A stretch of DNA of 64,000 nt from Acinetobacter portensis (GCF_009372215.1 NZ_LWRV01000080.1:18808-82807), one strand, 5' to 3'. Shown: positions 45,965-56,963, counted from the first letter of the stretch. Notes: generated from the letters alone by a model not told the origin. Numbers and translations are program-made.

Positions 45965-47557
45965 TTAATGTTCACGTGTATTACGGAACTGAATATCTGG
46001 ATATCGTTCTTGCATTAACTGTAAATTTACACGGCTTGGTGCAAGATAGGTTAAGTGACCACCACCATCTACAGACAATTGGTCATGTGCTTTTTTCTTA
46101 AATTCGTTGAATTTCTTTTCATCATCACATGCAACCCAACGTACTGTATTAATATTTACAGGCTCGTACACGCAATCTACTTTGTATTCTTCTTTCAAGC
46201 GGTATGCAACCACTTCAAACTGAAGTACACCTACAGCACCAACAATTAAATCATTGCTGTTTTGTGGCATGAATACCTGTGTTGCACCTTCTTCTGAAAG
46301 CTCTTTCAAACCTTTTTGAAGTTGTTTAGATTTCAAAGGATCTTTTAAACGTACACGGCGGAACATTTCAGGTGCAAAGTGAGGAATACCTGTAAATTGG
46401 AGTTTTTCACCCGAAGTGAAAGTATCGCCAATTTGAATTGTACCGTGGTTATGAAGACCAATAATATCACCTGGCCAAGCTTCTTCTAAATGCTGACGAT
46501 CACCTGCTAAGAAGGTTAAAGCATCACTGATACGCACATCTTTATCTAAACGTACATGCTTCATTTTCAGACCTTTTTCATAACGACCTGAACAAATACG
46601 CATGAATGCAATACGGTCACGATGTTTCGGATCCATATTCGCTTGAATTTTAAAGACAAAACCTGTGAAGCCTTCTTCTGTCGCTTCAACTTTACGGTCT
46701 GCTGTAGGATGTGCTTTAGGCTCAGGCGCATATAAACTAAATGCGTCGAGTACATGGTCTACACCAAAGTTACCTAAAGCTGTACCAAACAATACTGGTG
46801 TTTGACGACCCGCTAAGAACTCATCACGGTCTAATGGATCATTGGCCATTTGTACAAGTTCTAAAGACTCTTCAAATGCAGCCCAAGCAAGCTCACCTAC
46901 TTTTTCACGAAGGTCTGGATAGTCATACCCATCACGTACTTCAATATCGGTAATAACTGAGCCAAAACCTGCTTTATAAACATAAAACTTTTGTTCAATT
47001 AAATTAAATACGCCCGCAAAATCACGACCTGTACCTAAAGGCCATGTAAGTGGAACACATTTAATTTTTAGGACGTTTTCAATTTCATCTAGCAGTTCTA
47101 ATGGTTCACGAATTTCGCGGTCCATTTTGTTAACAAAAGAAACAATAGGCGTGTCACGCATGCGACACACATCCATGAGTTTAATGGTACGGTCTTCGAC
47201 ACCTTTTGCACCATCAATCACCATTAATGCAGAGTCTACTGCTGTTAATGTACGATATGTATCTTCAGAAAAGTCTTCATGCCCTGGTGTGTCTAGCAGG
47301 TTAATCATCTTGTCTTTAAATGGGAACTGCATAACAGACGTGGTAATAGAAATACCACGTTCTTTTTCCATTTCCATCCAATCCGATGTTGCAGCACGAT
47401 CAGATTTACGGCTTTTCACCATACCTGCAACTTGAATCGCCTGTCCCCACAACAACAGTTTTTCTGTCATTGTCGTTTTACCCGCATCGGGGTGGGAAAT
47501 AATAGCAAATGTACGTCGTTGCGCGACTTGATCTGCTAATTCTTGTTTAAAGCTCAT
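45965..47557 (-). CDS. prfC: PrfC, peptide chain release factor 3
   Basis: Translational GTPase of 530 residues that removes RF1 and RF2 from the ribosome after termination. GTPase motifs are G1 [14 protein letters not shown]2 region RGISITTS, G3 [13 protein letters not shown], and G4 NKMDRE. The C-terminal domains II and III are complete and the length matches RF3. The start at 47557 has AGG 8 bases upstream; an in-frame GTG at 47566 overlaps it. Confidence 0.96.
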   Translation of the reverse strand: MSFKQELADQVAQRRTFAIISHPDAGKTTMTEKLLLWGQAIQVAGMVKSRKSDRAATSDWMEMEKERGISITTSVMQFPFKDKMINLLDTPGHEDFSEDTYRTLTAVDSALMVIDGAKGVEDRTIKLMDVCRMRDTPIVSFVNKMDREIREPLELLDEIENVLKIKCVPLTWPLGTGRDFAGVFNLIEQKFYVYKAGFGSVITDIEVRDGYDYPDLREKVGELAWAAFEESLELVQMANDPLDRDEFLAGRQTPVLFGTALGNFGVDHVLDAFSLYAPEPKAHPTADRKVEATEEGFTGFVFKIQANMDPKHRDRIAFMRICSGRYEKGLKMKHVRLDKDVRISDALTFLAGDRQHLEEAWPGDIIGLHNHGTIQIGDTFTSGEKLQFTGIPHFAPEMFRRVRLKDPLKSKQLQKGLKELSEEGATQVFMPQNSNDLIVGAVGVLQFEVVAYRLKEEYKVDCVYEPVNINTVRWVACDDEKKFNEFKKKAHDQLSVDGGGHLTYLAPSRVNLQLMQERYPDIQFRNTREH

Positions 47558-47750
47558 TAAATACACCTACTGCAGAAACTCGCAGCGCAAAGATCAAAGT
47601 GATCAATATTAAAAATTGGCAATATTGTATCAGATTTACTTTAACGAGTTCGAATCTTCATAATCAATCATAAATTCAATGCAGTCCCATTATTCATAAT
47701 TTAAAAATAAAAAACGATTAATAACATTCCTTTTCTTAGCCCTCAAATAT

Positions 47751-47778
47751 AAAAAAGCAAACTAAAGTTTGCTTTTTT
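47751..47778 (-). terminator. Terminator of the autotransporter gene
   Basis: Inverted repeat AAAAAAGCAAACT / AGTTTGCTTTTTT with almost no loop (effective loop TAAA), 35 bases after the beta-barrel stop. T runs exist on both strands. Confidence 0.8.
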
Positions 47779-47812
47779 ATTGTATTCATCATTTAGAAAA
47801 TTATATGATTTA

Positions 47813-48760
47813 TTAAAATGAATACTTTAAATTGAAATTAATCGAATTCTTAATATTATATCGACCACCAAATGAGCGCTCCACATCCAAACCTGCACTC
47901 ACCCTATCTTTAATATTTACACTACTACCAAATGAGACCAATACACGATCATCCTTCTCATGATCATAATAATAGCTATTGATTCTATCAGTTAAAATAT
48001 TTTGACGATTTGTGGCTAAGTCTTTTTCGTAATCAACACCCATATGTATTTGCCATTTATTTTTGGTTGTATCTATAAATTTTCCAATATGCAGACCTGC
48101 GCGCCCAACTAGCATGCTATAGCTAGGTGTTTCCATTTTCATCGGTGAACCTTGTTCATCAACCCATTCAAATGATTTTTCTGACACATGTCCATAAACC
48201 AGTTTAATTTGTGGCTCAACATATATAGTCGACGCTGGTTTAAATCGATAACCAACCTCAGTTTCTAATTGAATAGAGTCATGATTACCCTTTGTTTCAC
48301 CCATATTTTCAATATTAAGCTTGTAATCATTATTATGATGTACGTATTTACCTAGCACATCAATATAAGCACCTGAATTAGCAATGTACGATCCATATAG
48401 ACCTACCCCATATGACTTTGAGTTGATGCTGTATTGTTTATTACTCGTTTCACCCAATGTCATTGAGCCAGTCACACCCGCAAATAGCTGACCTTTTTTT
48501 GTATCAATAACTTGATCAAATCCTAATTGCATATGTTGATATTTATCTTTTTCTACTTGATCACTTTCACCTTCACTTGACTTCACTCGCCCCCATGCAC
48601 CATAGTTTGCACCATTAAGAGAACGTAGCTCACCTACGCGTTGATCTAAACTCCCTAGATCCTGAATAAAATAATTATAATCAGCATTCATAAAGCTATT
48701 TGCAACTGAAGCAACATCTTCATTAGCAATTGTTGCAACTTGTGTTAAACGCCATTCTTT
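47813..48760 (-). pseudogene. Beta-barrel part of the SPATE-like autotransporter, behind an in-frame amber codon
   Basis: The frame that ends at the TAG at 48761-48763 continues without shift for 315 more codons and encodes the complete translocator: linker KEWRLTQVATIANEDVASVANSF, then QDLGSLDQRVGELR, and a 12-strand beta-barrel ending in LDVERSFGGRYN...NLKYSF with a C-terminal Phe, very like the barrels of enterobacterial SPATE proteins. The first internal ATG is at 48691 but there is no signal peptide for it, so on its own it cannot reach the outer membrane. At the site of the conserved Asn-Asn cleavage pair of SPATEs this protein has Gly-Ser. Confidence 0.8.
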
Positions 48761-51700
48761 CTAATTTTCATTTATTTCCGTCTTCAATTGAGGCTGTAAT
48801 GAACTAAATCCTTGTAAGATAGGTTGTGCTTTAAATAAATTATCAGCGGTTTCCAATGGTGCAGACACTAATAAAACATCAAACCCTTTGGTAATATCTA
48901 CATTTTTATTTTTCAATAAACCAATTTCTAATTGATTATTAAGTCCTTCTGCTTTTTTATTAATAAGAATTTTGTCACTATTCTTTGCATCAGTGCCTAA
49001 TGTAAAATTAGTGTTATTCGCATTCAAGTAATCAAGTGTTAATGTTGAAAACTGGTCGCTTCCTTTTATAGGCGCATCAAATTTCAAAGTACTATTAGTT
49101 GTATTTAACGTTCCGACCGTTGAATCACCTGTATTTACCCAGTTATTATTTACAAGATTTACGATACTTGATGCGGCATTCATTTGACCATAATGACTTT
49201 GTAATAGACCATCTTTTTCACCTAAAGTGATCTGATTCAATCCTTGAGCAAAAATATCACCATAACTTTGAGTTCCTGCTGCAATATTCACATTACTATT
49301 TTGCTCTAAATTAATATTTTTAAATTGATAGTTTCCAACGCCATTAGATCTACTTAAGAAATTAAGATTCCCTGAACCAACATTAAATTCACCATTACCT
49401 TTTAAATCTTCTGAAACCGTTAAATCCGCTTCCATTAATTGAACATTTGTATCAACTAATGTACTCGCTGAATTCCATTGATGAATACCTTTGTTCAACT
49501 CAATTTGACTATTCTCAGCCAAAACCCCACCAGACCAATTTTCTTTAACTATTGCCTTACTGTCCTGAAGAGCAATGATACCGTCATATTTCGCAGAAGA
49601 ATTTGTTCCATCACCCAAATTAACCTGACTGTTAGATATTGCTGTAATATCGCCATTCAATTGTCCCGCATCACTTAAATTTAAAGTACTGCTCGCTAAT
49701 TTAAGAGGTGCATCAACCGTTAATTGTGATTCTTTTATATCAAGACTAGAATTAACAAACTCACTAGGCTCAACCCAATTTTGCTTACCCTTAATTAATT
49801 CTATTTTGCTTTCAAGTGCCTGAACACCTCCTTCCCAATAATCTTGCACAAAAGCATCACTATTTTCCAACGCCATGAAACCGTAATACTTACTTTCACG
49901 GTTTCCATTTACAGATAAACCAGTCTCGATTTTTTGGATGTCTTTTGCAATTCCTACTGTATTTAGTGACTCATTATAATCGACATTATCACCATCATTC
50001 GTGTCTACAAATGCATTATCACTACCAATTTTAATAATACTATTTTGAGAAAAAACATCTCCCATTAAGGTCGCATTTCGACCTAGCGTAAAGTCTGTAT
50101 TTAATAAGTTTAATTGTTTTAATTTAAAGTTCCTATTTTCCCAATCACTTTGAGTTAAATACGTTGCTTTATTATCACTACCAATAGCATGGCTAATTGC
50201 ATGCCCTTGAAATACCAACGCACCACTTTCTTTAGTAAATTGATTGTTTTCTAAATCTAATGAACCATCAATAATAAAACTTTGATTTGCTTGGGTCGGT
50301 TGTGCTTTATTCGCTATATCTATATTTCCGGTGATTCGACCATGATAAATATAATTATTCTTATCTGAGTTAAATTGGATATGCGCTGTAGTATTACTCG
50401 AGTTGTTTAAAACAGCACCATGATCCGTTGCACGAATACGGTTAAAAATTAAATCATTACCATTTACATCTAATTCCCCACCTCTAAACCCCCAAACAAT
50501 GTTGTCAGCATTAATCTGCTTAGAATCAGTTAATACTACTTTAGGACGCCCACTTACAATACGTATTGAATTAAATGCCTGAACATTGCCATTTGTATCT
50601 GCTTGCTGAGCAAGGATGGTCACGCCATCACCAGTGTTCAAATCACCTTTATTTACACCTGTGCCACTAATAATCAATGTACCCTCACCCAAACGATGAA
50701 GAGCATCCCCAGCAACACCATCAATTTGCCATTCTACAGTTTTATCTTTTTCTACAATAATTCCTGCACCTTGCCAATTTGAATCATTATTACTTTTTAC
50801 TACTGCATCACTTTTAAATGTAATGGATCCAGCACCTTGGTGAATATTATTTTCCAATATTATTGTAGATTGAACATTATCTACATTAGTAAATATTAAA
50901 TTCTTTCCATCATTTAAAGCTATTTTTATATTTGTATTTGAACTTTTACCTTGTGCAGAAAAATGGGCACCTTTTTGCGAAATCGAAGCTCCACCATTTG
51001 CATTTGTCGAATACCATTTTGCCACATCCATACCATTCAATTGTATTTCCGCTGCTGTATCTTCTAAAAATTTATCTTCAGTAAAATCATAACTTGGTAT
51101 TGTCCATGATTGCCCTACTAGCATAGTAGAGTTTGCCCATGTTTGCGCCGCATATCCAATCACAATCCATTTTTTTTCTAACGCATCATAAGCAAATAAA
51201 GGACTACCACTATCACCACTAGCAATATTAATAGATAAAGGATAATTATCATTAGCCTCTTGGCTTTGAGGATTTTTTACATGACTAAGAATAGCCCAAC
51301 CATTATACTTCACTTCAGCAGGAAGTCGTACCGTACCTCCTGTAATATGATTATATGCCGATGAACTTGGCACAACATTCCCATCAATACTTACGGGTGT
51401 ATCAAGCCCCTTAGAATTGACTAGTTTTGGTGTTCCTGTACCAGTTCTATATAAAGCAATATATCGATTTGAATCAAAAAATGATTCTGCCTTTGCTACA
51501 GTTGCTCCCCCCTTCATCACATCAGTGTATTGCACTGGTGCAACTTCCGTTACAATTTTATTTAACCTAGGAGTATGATAATCAGCACTTGCAAACTCAT
51601 TTCGATCAACAAGCGTATACAAAGCATCACTGGCTGATCCAAATCTGACATCCTGATACCCTACATTATGTTGCACTCCTGCAATATATCCAGGTGCGAT

Positions 51701-52072
51701 AAGAGTCCCCACTCTCAATTTAATATCTGATGCACTAAAATCAGGCATAGGTACCTCATCTAAAGTACCGATTTGTATTCCATCTTTATTAAAAATAGGA
51801 ATATTTTCTGCCCCTGGCTGAAATACTCCCTTATTAGAACCAAAATCTTTATAAGTTTGATATGGAATATCATCCCTAACAGCAGCTGCATTCAACTCTC
51901 TGGTTGATAAACTTGAAACTAGTGCAGCAGACATTACTACACCAACCACACTCGGAATTGAGGCTGCTAATTTATTTTTTATATATTTGTTTTTATTTAA
52001 TATTTTTTCAAAATTAAAAAAATAGAAACTTTTATTACATTTATTTAAGTAATGATATTTTTTATGATGCAT
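48761..52072 (-). CDS. SPATE-like S6 serine protease autotransporter passenger, ended by an amber codon
   Basis: Passenger of 1103 residues from the ATG at 52072. A basic, aromatic N-terminal extension (about 35 residues) is followed by a hydrophobic signal core (ASIPSVVGVVMSAALVSS). The protease domain has His135 (GVQHNVGYQDVRFG), an Asp at 156 (VDRN) or 164 (ADYHTPRL), and Ser288 in SGDSGSPLF, the S6 family set, with the family block NKIVTEVAP. A long beta-helix follows with a repeat of about 60 residues at period 100. The frame stops at TAG before the barrel, so as read the protein would be exported but not moved over the outer membrane unless the stop is suppressed. Confidence 0.85.
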   Translation of the reverse strand: MHHKKYHYLNKCNKSFYFFNFEKILNKNKYIKNKLAASIPSVVGVVMSAALVSSLSTRELNAAAVRDDIPYQTYKDFGSNKGVFQPGAENIPIFNKDGIQIGTLDEVPMPDFSASDIKLRVGTLIAPGYIAGVQHNVGYQDVRFGSASDALYTLVDRNEFASADYHTPRLNKIVTEVAPVQYTDVMKGGATVAKAESFFDSNRYIALYRTGTGTPKLVNSKGLDTPVSIDGNVVPSSSAYNHITGGTVRLPAEVKYNGWAILSHVKNPQSQEANDNYPLSINIASGDSGSPLFAYDALEKKWIVIGYAAQTWANSTMLVGQSWTIPSYDFTEDKFLEDTAAEIQLNGMDVAKWYSTNANGGASISQKGAHFSAQGKSSNTNIKIALNDGKNLIFTNVDNVQSTIILENNIHQGAGSITFKSDAVVKSNNDSNWQGAGIIVEKDKTVEWQIDGVAGDALHRLGEGTLIISGTGVNKGDLNTGDGVTILAQQADTNGNVQAFNSIRIVSGRPKVVLTDSKQINADNIVWGFRGGELDVNGNDLIFNRIRATDHGAVLNNSSNTTAHIQFNSDKNNYIYHGRITGNIDIANKAQPTQANQSFIIDGSLDLENNQFTKESGALVFQGHAISHAIGSDNKATYLTQSDWENRNFKLKQLNLLNTDFTLGRNATLMGDVFSQNSIIKIGSDNAFVDTNDGDNVDYNESLNTVGIAKDIQKIETGLSVNGNRESKYYGFMALENSDAFVQDYWEGGVQALESKIELIKGKQNWVEPSEFVNSSLDIKESQLTVDAPLKLASSTLNLSDAGQLNGDITAISNSQVNLGDGTNSSAKYDGIIALQDSKAIVKENWSGGVLAENSQIELNKGIHQWNSASTLVDTNVQLMEADLTVSEDLKGNGEFNVGSGNLNFLSRSNGVGNYQFKNINLEQNSNVNIAAGTQSYGDIFAQGLNQITLGEKDGLLQSHYGQMNAASSIVNLVNNNWVNTGDSTVGTLNTTNSTLKFDAPIKGSDQFSTLTLDYLNANNTNFTLGTDAKNSDKILINKKAEGLNNQLEIGLLKNKNVDITKGFDVLLVSAPLETADNLFKAQPILQGFSSLQPQLKTEINEN

Positions 52073-52215
52073 CTTCAATAGTGCCTTTTACATTCACAAG
52101 AATAAAATAATTAATTAACAAAAGGTCATCTTGTTATATAAATTATCATTTGGTTTTATTTTTGTGAAATGTATCACACTATGTTGATTTTATACAACAT
52201 AATTAATGAATAAAA

Positions 52216-52248
52216 AACCACCTACTTTCTTTGTAAAAATAGGCAGTT
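52216..52248 (-). terminator. Terminator of the MHYT-GGDEF-EAL gene
   Basis: On the minus strand AACTGCCTA pairs with TAGGTGGTT (two G-U pairs, 15-base loop) and is followed by a T run. Confidence 0.55.
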
Positions 52249-52277
52249 CTTTATTCATAAAATTTGAATCTATTCTT

Positions 52278-54353
52278 TCAATTAGGCTTATTTCTTAATT
52301 GCTCCAAGTCATCAATAGGCATTGGCATACCCAATAAAAAACCTTGGAGTTGATGGCAACCCAAACGGGTTAATACATCTTTTTGGAATTCTGTTTCAAC
52401 CCCTTCCGCTGTTACAGTTAATCCTAAATTTGTTGCCAGCTTAATAATACTTTCTAAAATCAATTCATCTTTACTGTTTTGATCTAAATCTTTAATAAAT
52501 GCACGATCAATTTTCAGCTCATCTACAGGTAATTGTTTTAAATATAAGAAACTTGAATGTCCTGTCCCAAAATCATCAATCGCTAATTTAATACCCATTT
52601 GACGCAAACGTATAAAGCTACGCAAGCTTGTATCTATATGATGCATTGCTGTTGATTCTGTAATTTCAATCATCAGCCGATCACTTTGAATTTGATAACG
52701 ACTAAAGAGATTTTCTAAAATTGAAAATAAATTTTTATGTTCAAATTGAATAGCTGATAAATTCACTGCCAATGGGAAGAAATTCGTCTGATTTGTTTTT
52801 TCCCAAATTTGAATTTGTTTACATGCCTCTTCAAGCACCCAATAGCCCATTTGAATAATCAAACCAGTTTTCTCAGCACCACGAATAAACATATTCGGAC
52901 CCAATAAACCATGTACAGGATGATTCCAGCGAATAAGCGCTTCAACACCACAAACTTCGTCTGTGCTGGTTTTAAATTTAGGTTGATAAAACAGGATAAA
53001 TTGTTGTTCTTCTACTGCTTTGTATAAATCATTAATGAGTTTAGTTTGACTTTTTGACTCTGACTGAACATCACTATAACTATAGAGGCTATAAGTATTA
53101 CGTCCTTGTTTTTTTGAATTTAACATTGCCGAATCGGCATTCATAAGTAGGTCTTGTAAGTTATTACCATGTTCTGGAAATAATGCGATTCCAATACTAA
53201 TGGAAATATTAATTTCTTTACCTACAATCGAAAAACCCTCTTGAACAATTTGATGAATACGTTCAGCTGTGTAAGTGGCATATTCGAGCGTTGAATCTTC
53301 AATCACAAGTAAGAATTCATCTCCGCCGATACGAAGTAGTTTTTCATGACTTGCAAGTTGCTTATGAATTTTATTGGCAAACTGAATTAATAATTGATCA
53401 CCAACATGATGTCCAAAAACATCATTTACCGCTTTGAAACGATCTAAATCGATATATAAGAATGCACTTTTTCCTTGAGTCAAACGCTGTTGTGAAAAAA
53501 GAATATGAGCATAATCTGTCAGAAATAATCGATTAGGTAATTTCGTTAAATTATCTTGTAATGATTGATTTGCTAACTCTCGGTTTGCACTTATCAACTC
53601 TTTATTTCGTTCTTCAAGGCGCTGCTCTAATAATGCAATAATCAATGAAACAGCTAAAACCAAACTGGTAACGAATATAATTAAGAAGAAAATGATACCC
53701 TGGTTTTGTTGCGCAACAATTTCAGAATTTGAAGCTGAATTTAGATGAAATGATACTGCAGTCATGCCCGTATAGTGCATACCAACAATGGTCAGTGCCA
53801 TCATAATTGCTAATAAAAACTTATACCAAGCCTTATTTAGCACCGCATTTTTATATCTAAATAAGAGCCAAAATGTAAGCCCTGAACCACTAATCGCAAT
53901 TAAAACAGAAAAAGTGACAACCAATAAATCATAATGACTTGAATAGCCATCAATAATTAGCCCCATCATTCCTAGATAATGCATTCCAGAAATACCCAGC
54001 CCCATTAGCACAGAACCTAGCATTAACTTAGGTAGAGTAAGCGTTTGTTGAGTGGTTAACCAAACAGCAAAACTAGATGCAATAAAGGCAATTAATAAAG
54101 ACACAATGGTTAAGGTATAATCGAAATAATATCCATTGGGTAAATGACATGCCAACATACCAATAAAGTGCATGAGCCAAATGGCAATTCCGAAGAAAAA
54201 CCCACTGAGTAAAATAATAATTTTTTTATAATTTGTATTGTGTTGCATACTTTTAGATAAAGTACTTTCTACAGACAAAGCAATGTAACAAGCAAGAATA
54301 GAAATAACTATTGAGCCTATAACCAAATCAACATCATAGTGAATAGGAAGCAT
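52278..54353 (-). CDS. MHYT-GGDEF-EAL cyclic-di-GMP protein
   Basis: Inner-membrane signalling protein of 691 residues. Seven hydrophobic segments (about residues 1-240) contain three MHYT-type motifs (MHFIGM, MHYLGM, MHYTGM), thought to sense a gas or copper. A GGDEF domain follows with intact RIGGDEF, then an EAL domain with intact EALIRWNHP and AEGVE, so both synthesis and breakdown of cyclic-di-GMP are possible. The start at 54353 follows AGAGG; an ATG at 54368 is less well placed. It stands alone between the autotransporter and prc. Confidence 0.92.
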   Translation of the reverse strand: MLPIHYDVDLVIGSIVISILACYIALSVESTLSKSMQHNTNYKKIIILLSGFFFGIAIWLMHFIGMLACHLPNGYYFDYTLTIVSLLIAFIASSFAVWLTTQQTLTLPKLMLGSVLMGLGISGMHYLGMMGLIIDGYSSHYDLLVVTFSVLIAISGSGLTFWLLFRYKNAVLNKAWYKFLLAIMMALTIVGMHYTGMTAVSFHLNSASNSEIVAQQNQGIIFFLIIFVTSLVLAVSLIIALLEQRLEERNKELISANRELANQSLQDNLTKLPNRLFLTDYAHILFSQQRLTQGKSAFLYIDLDRFKAVNDVFGHHVGDQLLIQFANKIHKQLASHEKLLRIGGDEFLLVIEDSTLEYATYTAERIHQIVQEGFSIVGKEINISISIGIALFPEHGNNLQDLLMNADSAMLNSKKQGRNTYSLYSYSDVQSESKSQTKLINDLYKAVEEQQFILFYQPKFKTSTDEVCGVEALIRWNHPVHGLLGPNMFIRGAEKTGLIIQMGYWVLEEACKQIQIWEKTNQTNFFPLAVNLSAIQFEHKNLFSILENLFSRYQIQSDRLMIEITESTAMHHIDTSLRSFIRLRQMGIKLAIDDFGTGHSSFLYLKQLPVDELKIDRAFIKDLDQNSKDELILESIIKLATNLGLTVTAEGVETEFQKDVLTRLGCHQLQGFLLGMPMPIDDLEQLRNKPN

Positions 54354-54566
54354 AATTAGCCTCTGCATTTATTTTTTTATTGTTTTTCACCATATACAAA
54401 TTTATGTACTCATCTCTAAAGTGTACGGAACTTTCGCGTAAAGAAACATAAAATGCTAAACCTAGAATGTTATACAATTCACTAAAGGTCAAACACTTAT
54501 CATATTTATTTCCATGTTTTAGTGTTATAACTCAAAAATATCAACAGAGTAAATATAATAAATAAA

Positions 54567-54593
54567 ATAAGACCAGCTTATCGCTGGTCTTAT
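54567..54593 (-). terminator. Terminator of prc
   Basis: Inverted repeat ATAAGACCAGC / GCTGGTCTTAT with a 5-base loop and a T-rich run on the minus strand, just after the prc stop. Confidence 0.8.
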
Positions 54594-54599
54594 CTCTTA

Positions 54600-56795
54600 T
54601 TATTGAACAACTGCTTTTTTATTCACCTGATTGTAGTCAAACAATACATTTGCAGCTTCGGTAACAAAAGTTTCTTCCTCTGCTAATGGTGGACGTTTAT
54701 TCGCTTTCATTTTCGCTCTAGCTTCCGACAAAGCATCTAAGGATGCTTGGTAACTTTCCCAATTTGCATGCGGTTTCAAACCTGTTGCCTGACGACGAGT
54801 ATTTTCAGCATCTAAGGTTTGTTTTTCCAGTCCTTTCAATTCAGCTTTGCGCAAATCTATATCCAATACTGCAGTTTTCTTATCCTCTGCTGTTTTAGAA
54901 ATTGCGGTGCGTTGTTCTAAATATTTAAATTGAGGATCAACTTTTACACGTTGTTGAGATAACTTAGTAAGCTCAGAAATATACGGCTGTACAGATCCTT
55001 CGCGTTTAAATGGTGCTGTTGGAATAGTATCCCACTCTAAAGCATTTTTAGATTTACGCTCACCGAAAGCCTCATTGTAGATATCTACAAGTTTAATATC
55101 GGGTACGACGCCTTTATTTTGCGTACTTCCACCTGTAATTCTATAAAATTTACGTTGTGTCAGTGTCGCTTGACCATGTGCCAAATTATCTAGCTGAACC
55201 TGTGCTGTACCCTTACCTGTTGTGGTGCTACCAATCACAATACCGCGCTCATAATCTTGAATTGCAGCAGAGTAAATTTCACTAGCAGATGCCGAAGCCA
55301 AGTTAATCATCACAGCCAATGGGCCTGCATACGTTTGTGCACCACCATCATTATCTTCAAAAACGCTAACATTTCCATTACCGTCACGAATTTGTACCAC
55401 AGGACCAGACTTAATCACCTGACCAAGCATTTTTGCGACTTCTTCTAATGAACCACCTGGATTATTACGCAAGTCAATTAAAATACCATCGACATTTTTA
55501 GCGACTAAAGATTTCAACGCATTATTGGTATCTTCAGAAACTGAACGGTATTCTGTTCCTGCTCTACGTGCACGATAGTTTAAATAGAAAGATGGAATTT
55601 CAATCACACCAAAAGTATGTTTTTTACCATCACGAGTGATATCCACTGTACGTGAACGTACACCTGCATCTTCTTCTTGAATCACATCACGTACCAATGG
55701 AACTATACGAGCTTGGTTCATCGATGCGCCTGCACCAAGTAATTTAATGGTGACTTTTGTACCACGCTTACCACGAATCAACCCAACAATTTCATTACTT
55801 GGCCAACCAATCACATCCACCATTTTCCCGCCATCTTGGGCAACCCCAATAATGCGATCTCCCGATTTGATTTGACCCGATTTACTTGCAGGACCACCTT
55901 CTACAATGGTTTCAATTTTGGTGTAATCTTCATTTCCACGTTCAGGACGAATGGACACACCAATGCCTTCAAGTTGCAACGTCGTTTGACGATTTAATTC
56001 CATTGCATCTACAGGTGGGAAATAATTACTGTGCGGATCGTACGTTAATGTCATCGCATTTAGTGTTTTATCGAGTACATCATCACTCTTAACACGGCTC
56101 ATACGTTCAAGTTGACGTGTATATCGTTTAGTTAAGGTCTGAACTGGGGTTAAATCTTCAGGTCCTGTTAAATCTTGACCATTTGCTAATTCTGGATTGT
56201 CTTTTAAAGCTTTTTGTTTCGCCTGTTCTTCTTCTTTGCTGATGGTTAAATTAATCAGTTGTGAAACCAGCATTTTATTCCAATGTGATTTCTGTTCAGC
56301 TTCTGTTTTAAAGAATGGTGCTTTTTCTCGATCTGTTTCAATAGTGACATTTGGTTGATTTAAGTTTTGCGGCTTTTTCAACTCTGCCAACATATATTCA
56401 TAAAACTGCTTTAAGCGATTACGATATTGTTCATGGATAACAAACGGACCTGACAAATCACCCGCTTTTAATGCCGCACCGAAATTAGCACCGTAGCTTT
56501 TTTGGTATTTTTCAATTTCAGGTGCTAAAAATAATGAATGTTCAGGATCTAAACTATCTAAATAAAAGTCTAGAATTCGTTTAGATGTATCGGCATCTAA
56601 ACGCTGATTTAAATAATGCTGTCGATCTACCAAAGTTGCTAATTGACGAGAAACTAAAGCCTGCTCTTGAGTAGGAACAATTTTTTTAGTCGCGGCTGTA
56701 ATTTCAGTTGCAGCAACGGCTTCATTGATTGCATGGGTAAAGAAAAAGCCGCCCGTTGCTATTGCAACTGCACACGCTATTGTTTGAAGTTTCAT
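54600..56795 (-). CDS. prc: Prc (Tsp), carboxy-terminal processing protease
   Basis: Periplasmic serine protease of 731 residues with a signal peptide (cleavage near AVAA). A helical N-terminal domain is followed by a PDZ domain (about 265-355) and the catalytic core with Ser503 in SASASEIYSA and Lys528 in TTGKGTAQ, the Ser-Lys dyad of the family, plus DLRNNPGGSLEE. The C-terminal DUF3340 region (about 600-731) is present. It is somewhat longer than the E. coli protein. AAGGAAG stands 11 bases before the ATG. It is divergent from nagZ, which is also concerned with the cell wall. Confidence 0.94.
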   Translation of the reverse strand: MKLQTIACAVAIATGGFFFTHAINEAVAATEITAATKKIVPTQEQALVSRQLATLVDRQHYLNQRLDADTSKRILDFYLDSLDPEHSLFLAPEIEKYQKSYGANFGAALKAGDLSGPFVIHEQYRNRLKQFYEYMLAELKKPQNLNQPNVTIETDREKAPFFKTEAEQKSHWNKMLVSQLINLTISKEEEQAKQKALKDNPELANGQDLTGPEDLTPVQTLTKRYTRQLERMSRVKSDDVLDKTLNAMTLTYDPHSNYFPPVDAMELNRQTTLQLEGIGVSIRPERGNEDYTKIETIVEGGPASKSGQIKSGDRIIGVAQDGGKMVDVIGWPSNEIVGLIRGKRGTKVTIKLLGAGASMNQARIVPLVRDVIQEEDAGVRSRTVDITRDGKKHTFGVIEIPSFYLNYRARRAGTEYRSVSEDTNNALKSLVAKNVDGILIDLRNNPGGSLEEVAKMLGQVIKSGPVVQIRDGNGNVSVFEDNDGGAQTYAGPLAVMINLASASASEIYSAAIQDYERGIVIGSTTTGKGTAQVQLDNLAHGQATLTQRKFYRITGGSTQNKGVVPDIKLVDIYNEAFGERKSKNALEWDTIPTAPFKREGSVQPYISELTKLSQQRVKVDPQFKYLEQRTAISKTAEDKKTAVLDIDLRKAELKGLEKQTLDAENTRRQATGLKPHANWESYQASLDALSEARAKMKANKRPPLAEEETFVTEAANVLFDYNQVNKKAVVQ

Positions 56796-56963
56796 AAAAA
56801 TTCGTACTTCCTTGGTATTTGGTCTAATTTCTTTGCTTATTTTGACTTGAAATTGGATAGATTCAATGACTTAAACAGCTTAGTTTAGTTTTATAATGTA
56901 GTTTTATCATAAACTATGCAGACAAAATGTAGCAAATCATTGCAAAATTCGGTTATTGTTTTC

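Noticed and set aside
47648..47656. GTTCGAATC resembling a tRNA T-loop
   Set aside because: The flanks cannot form a five-base T stem, and no acceptor, D or anticodon arm can be built around it.
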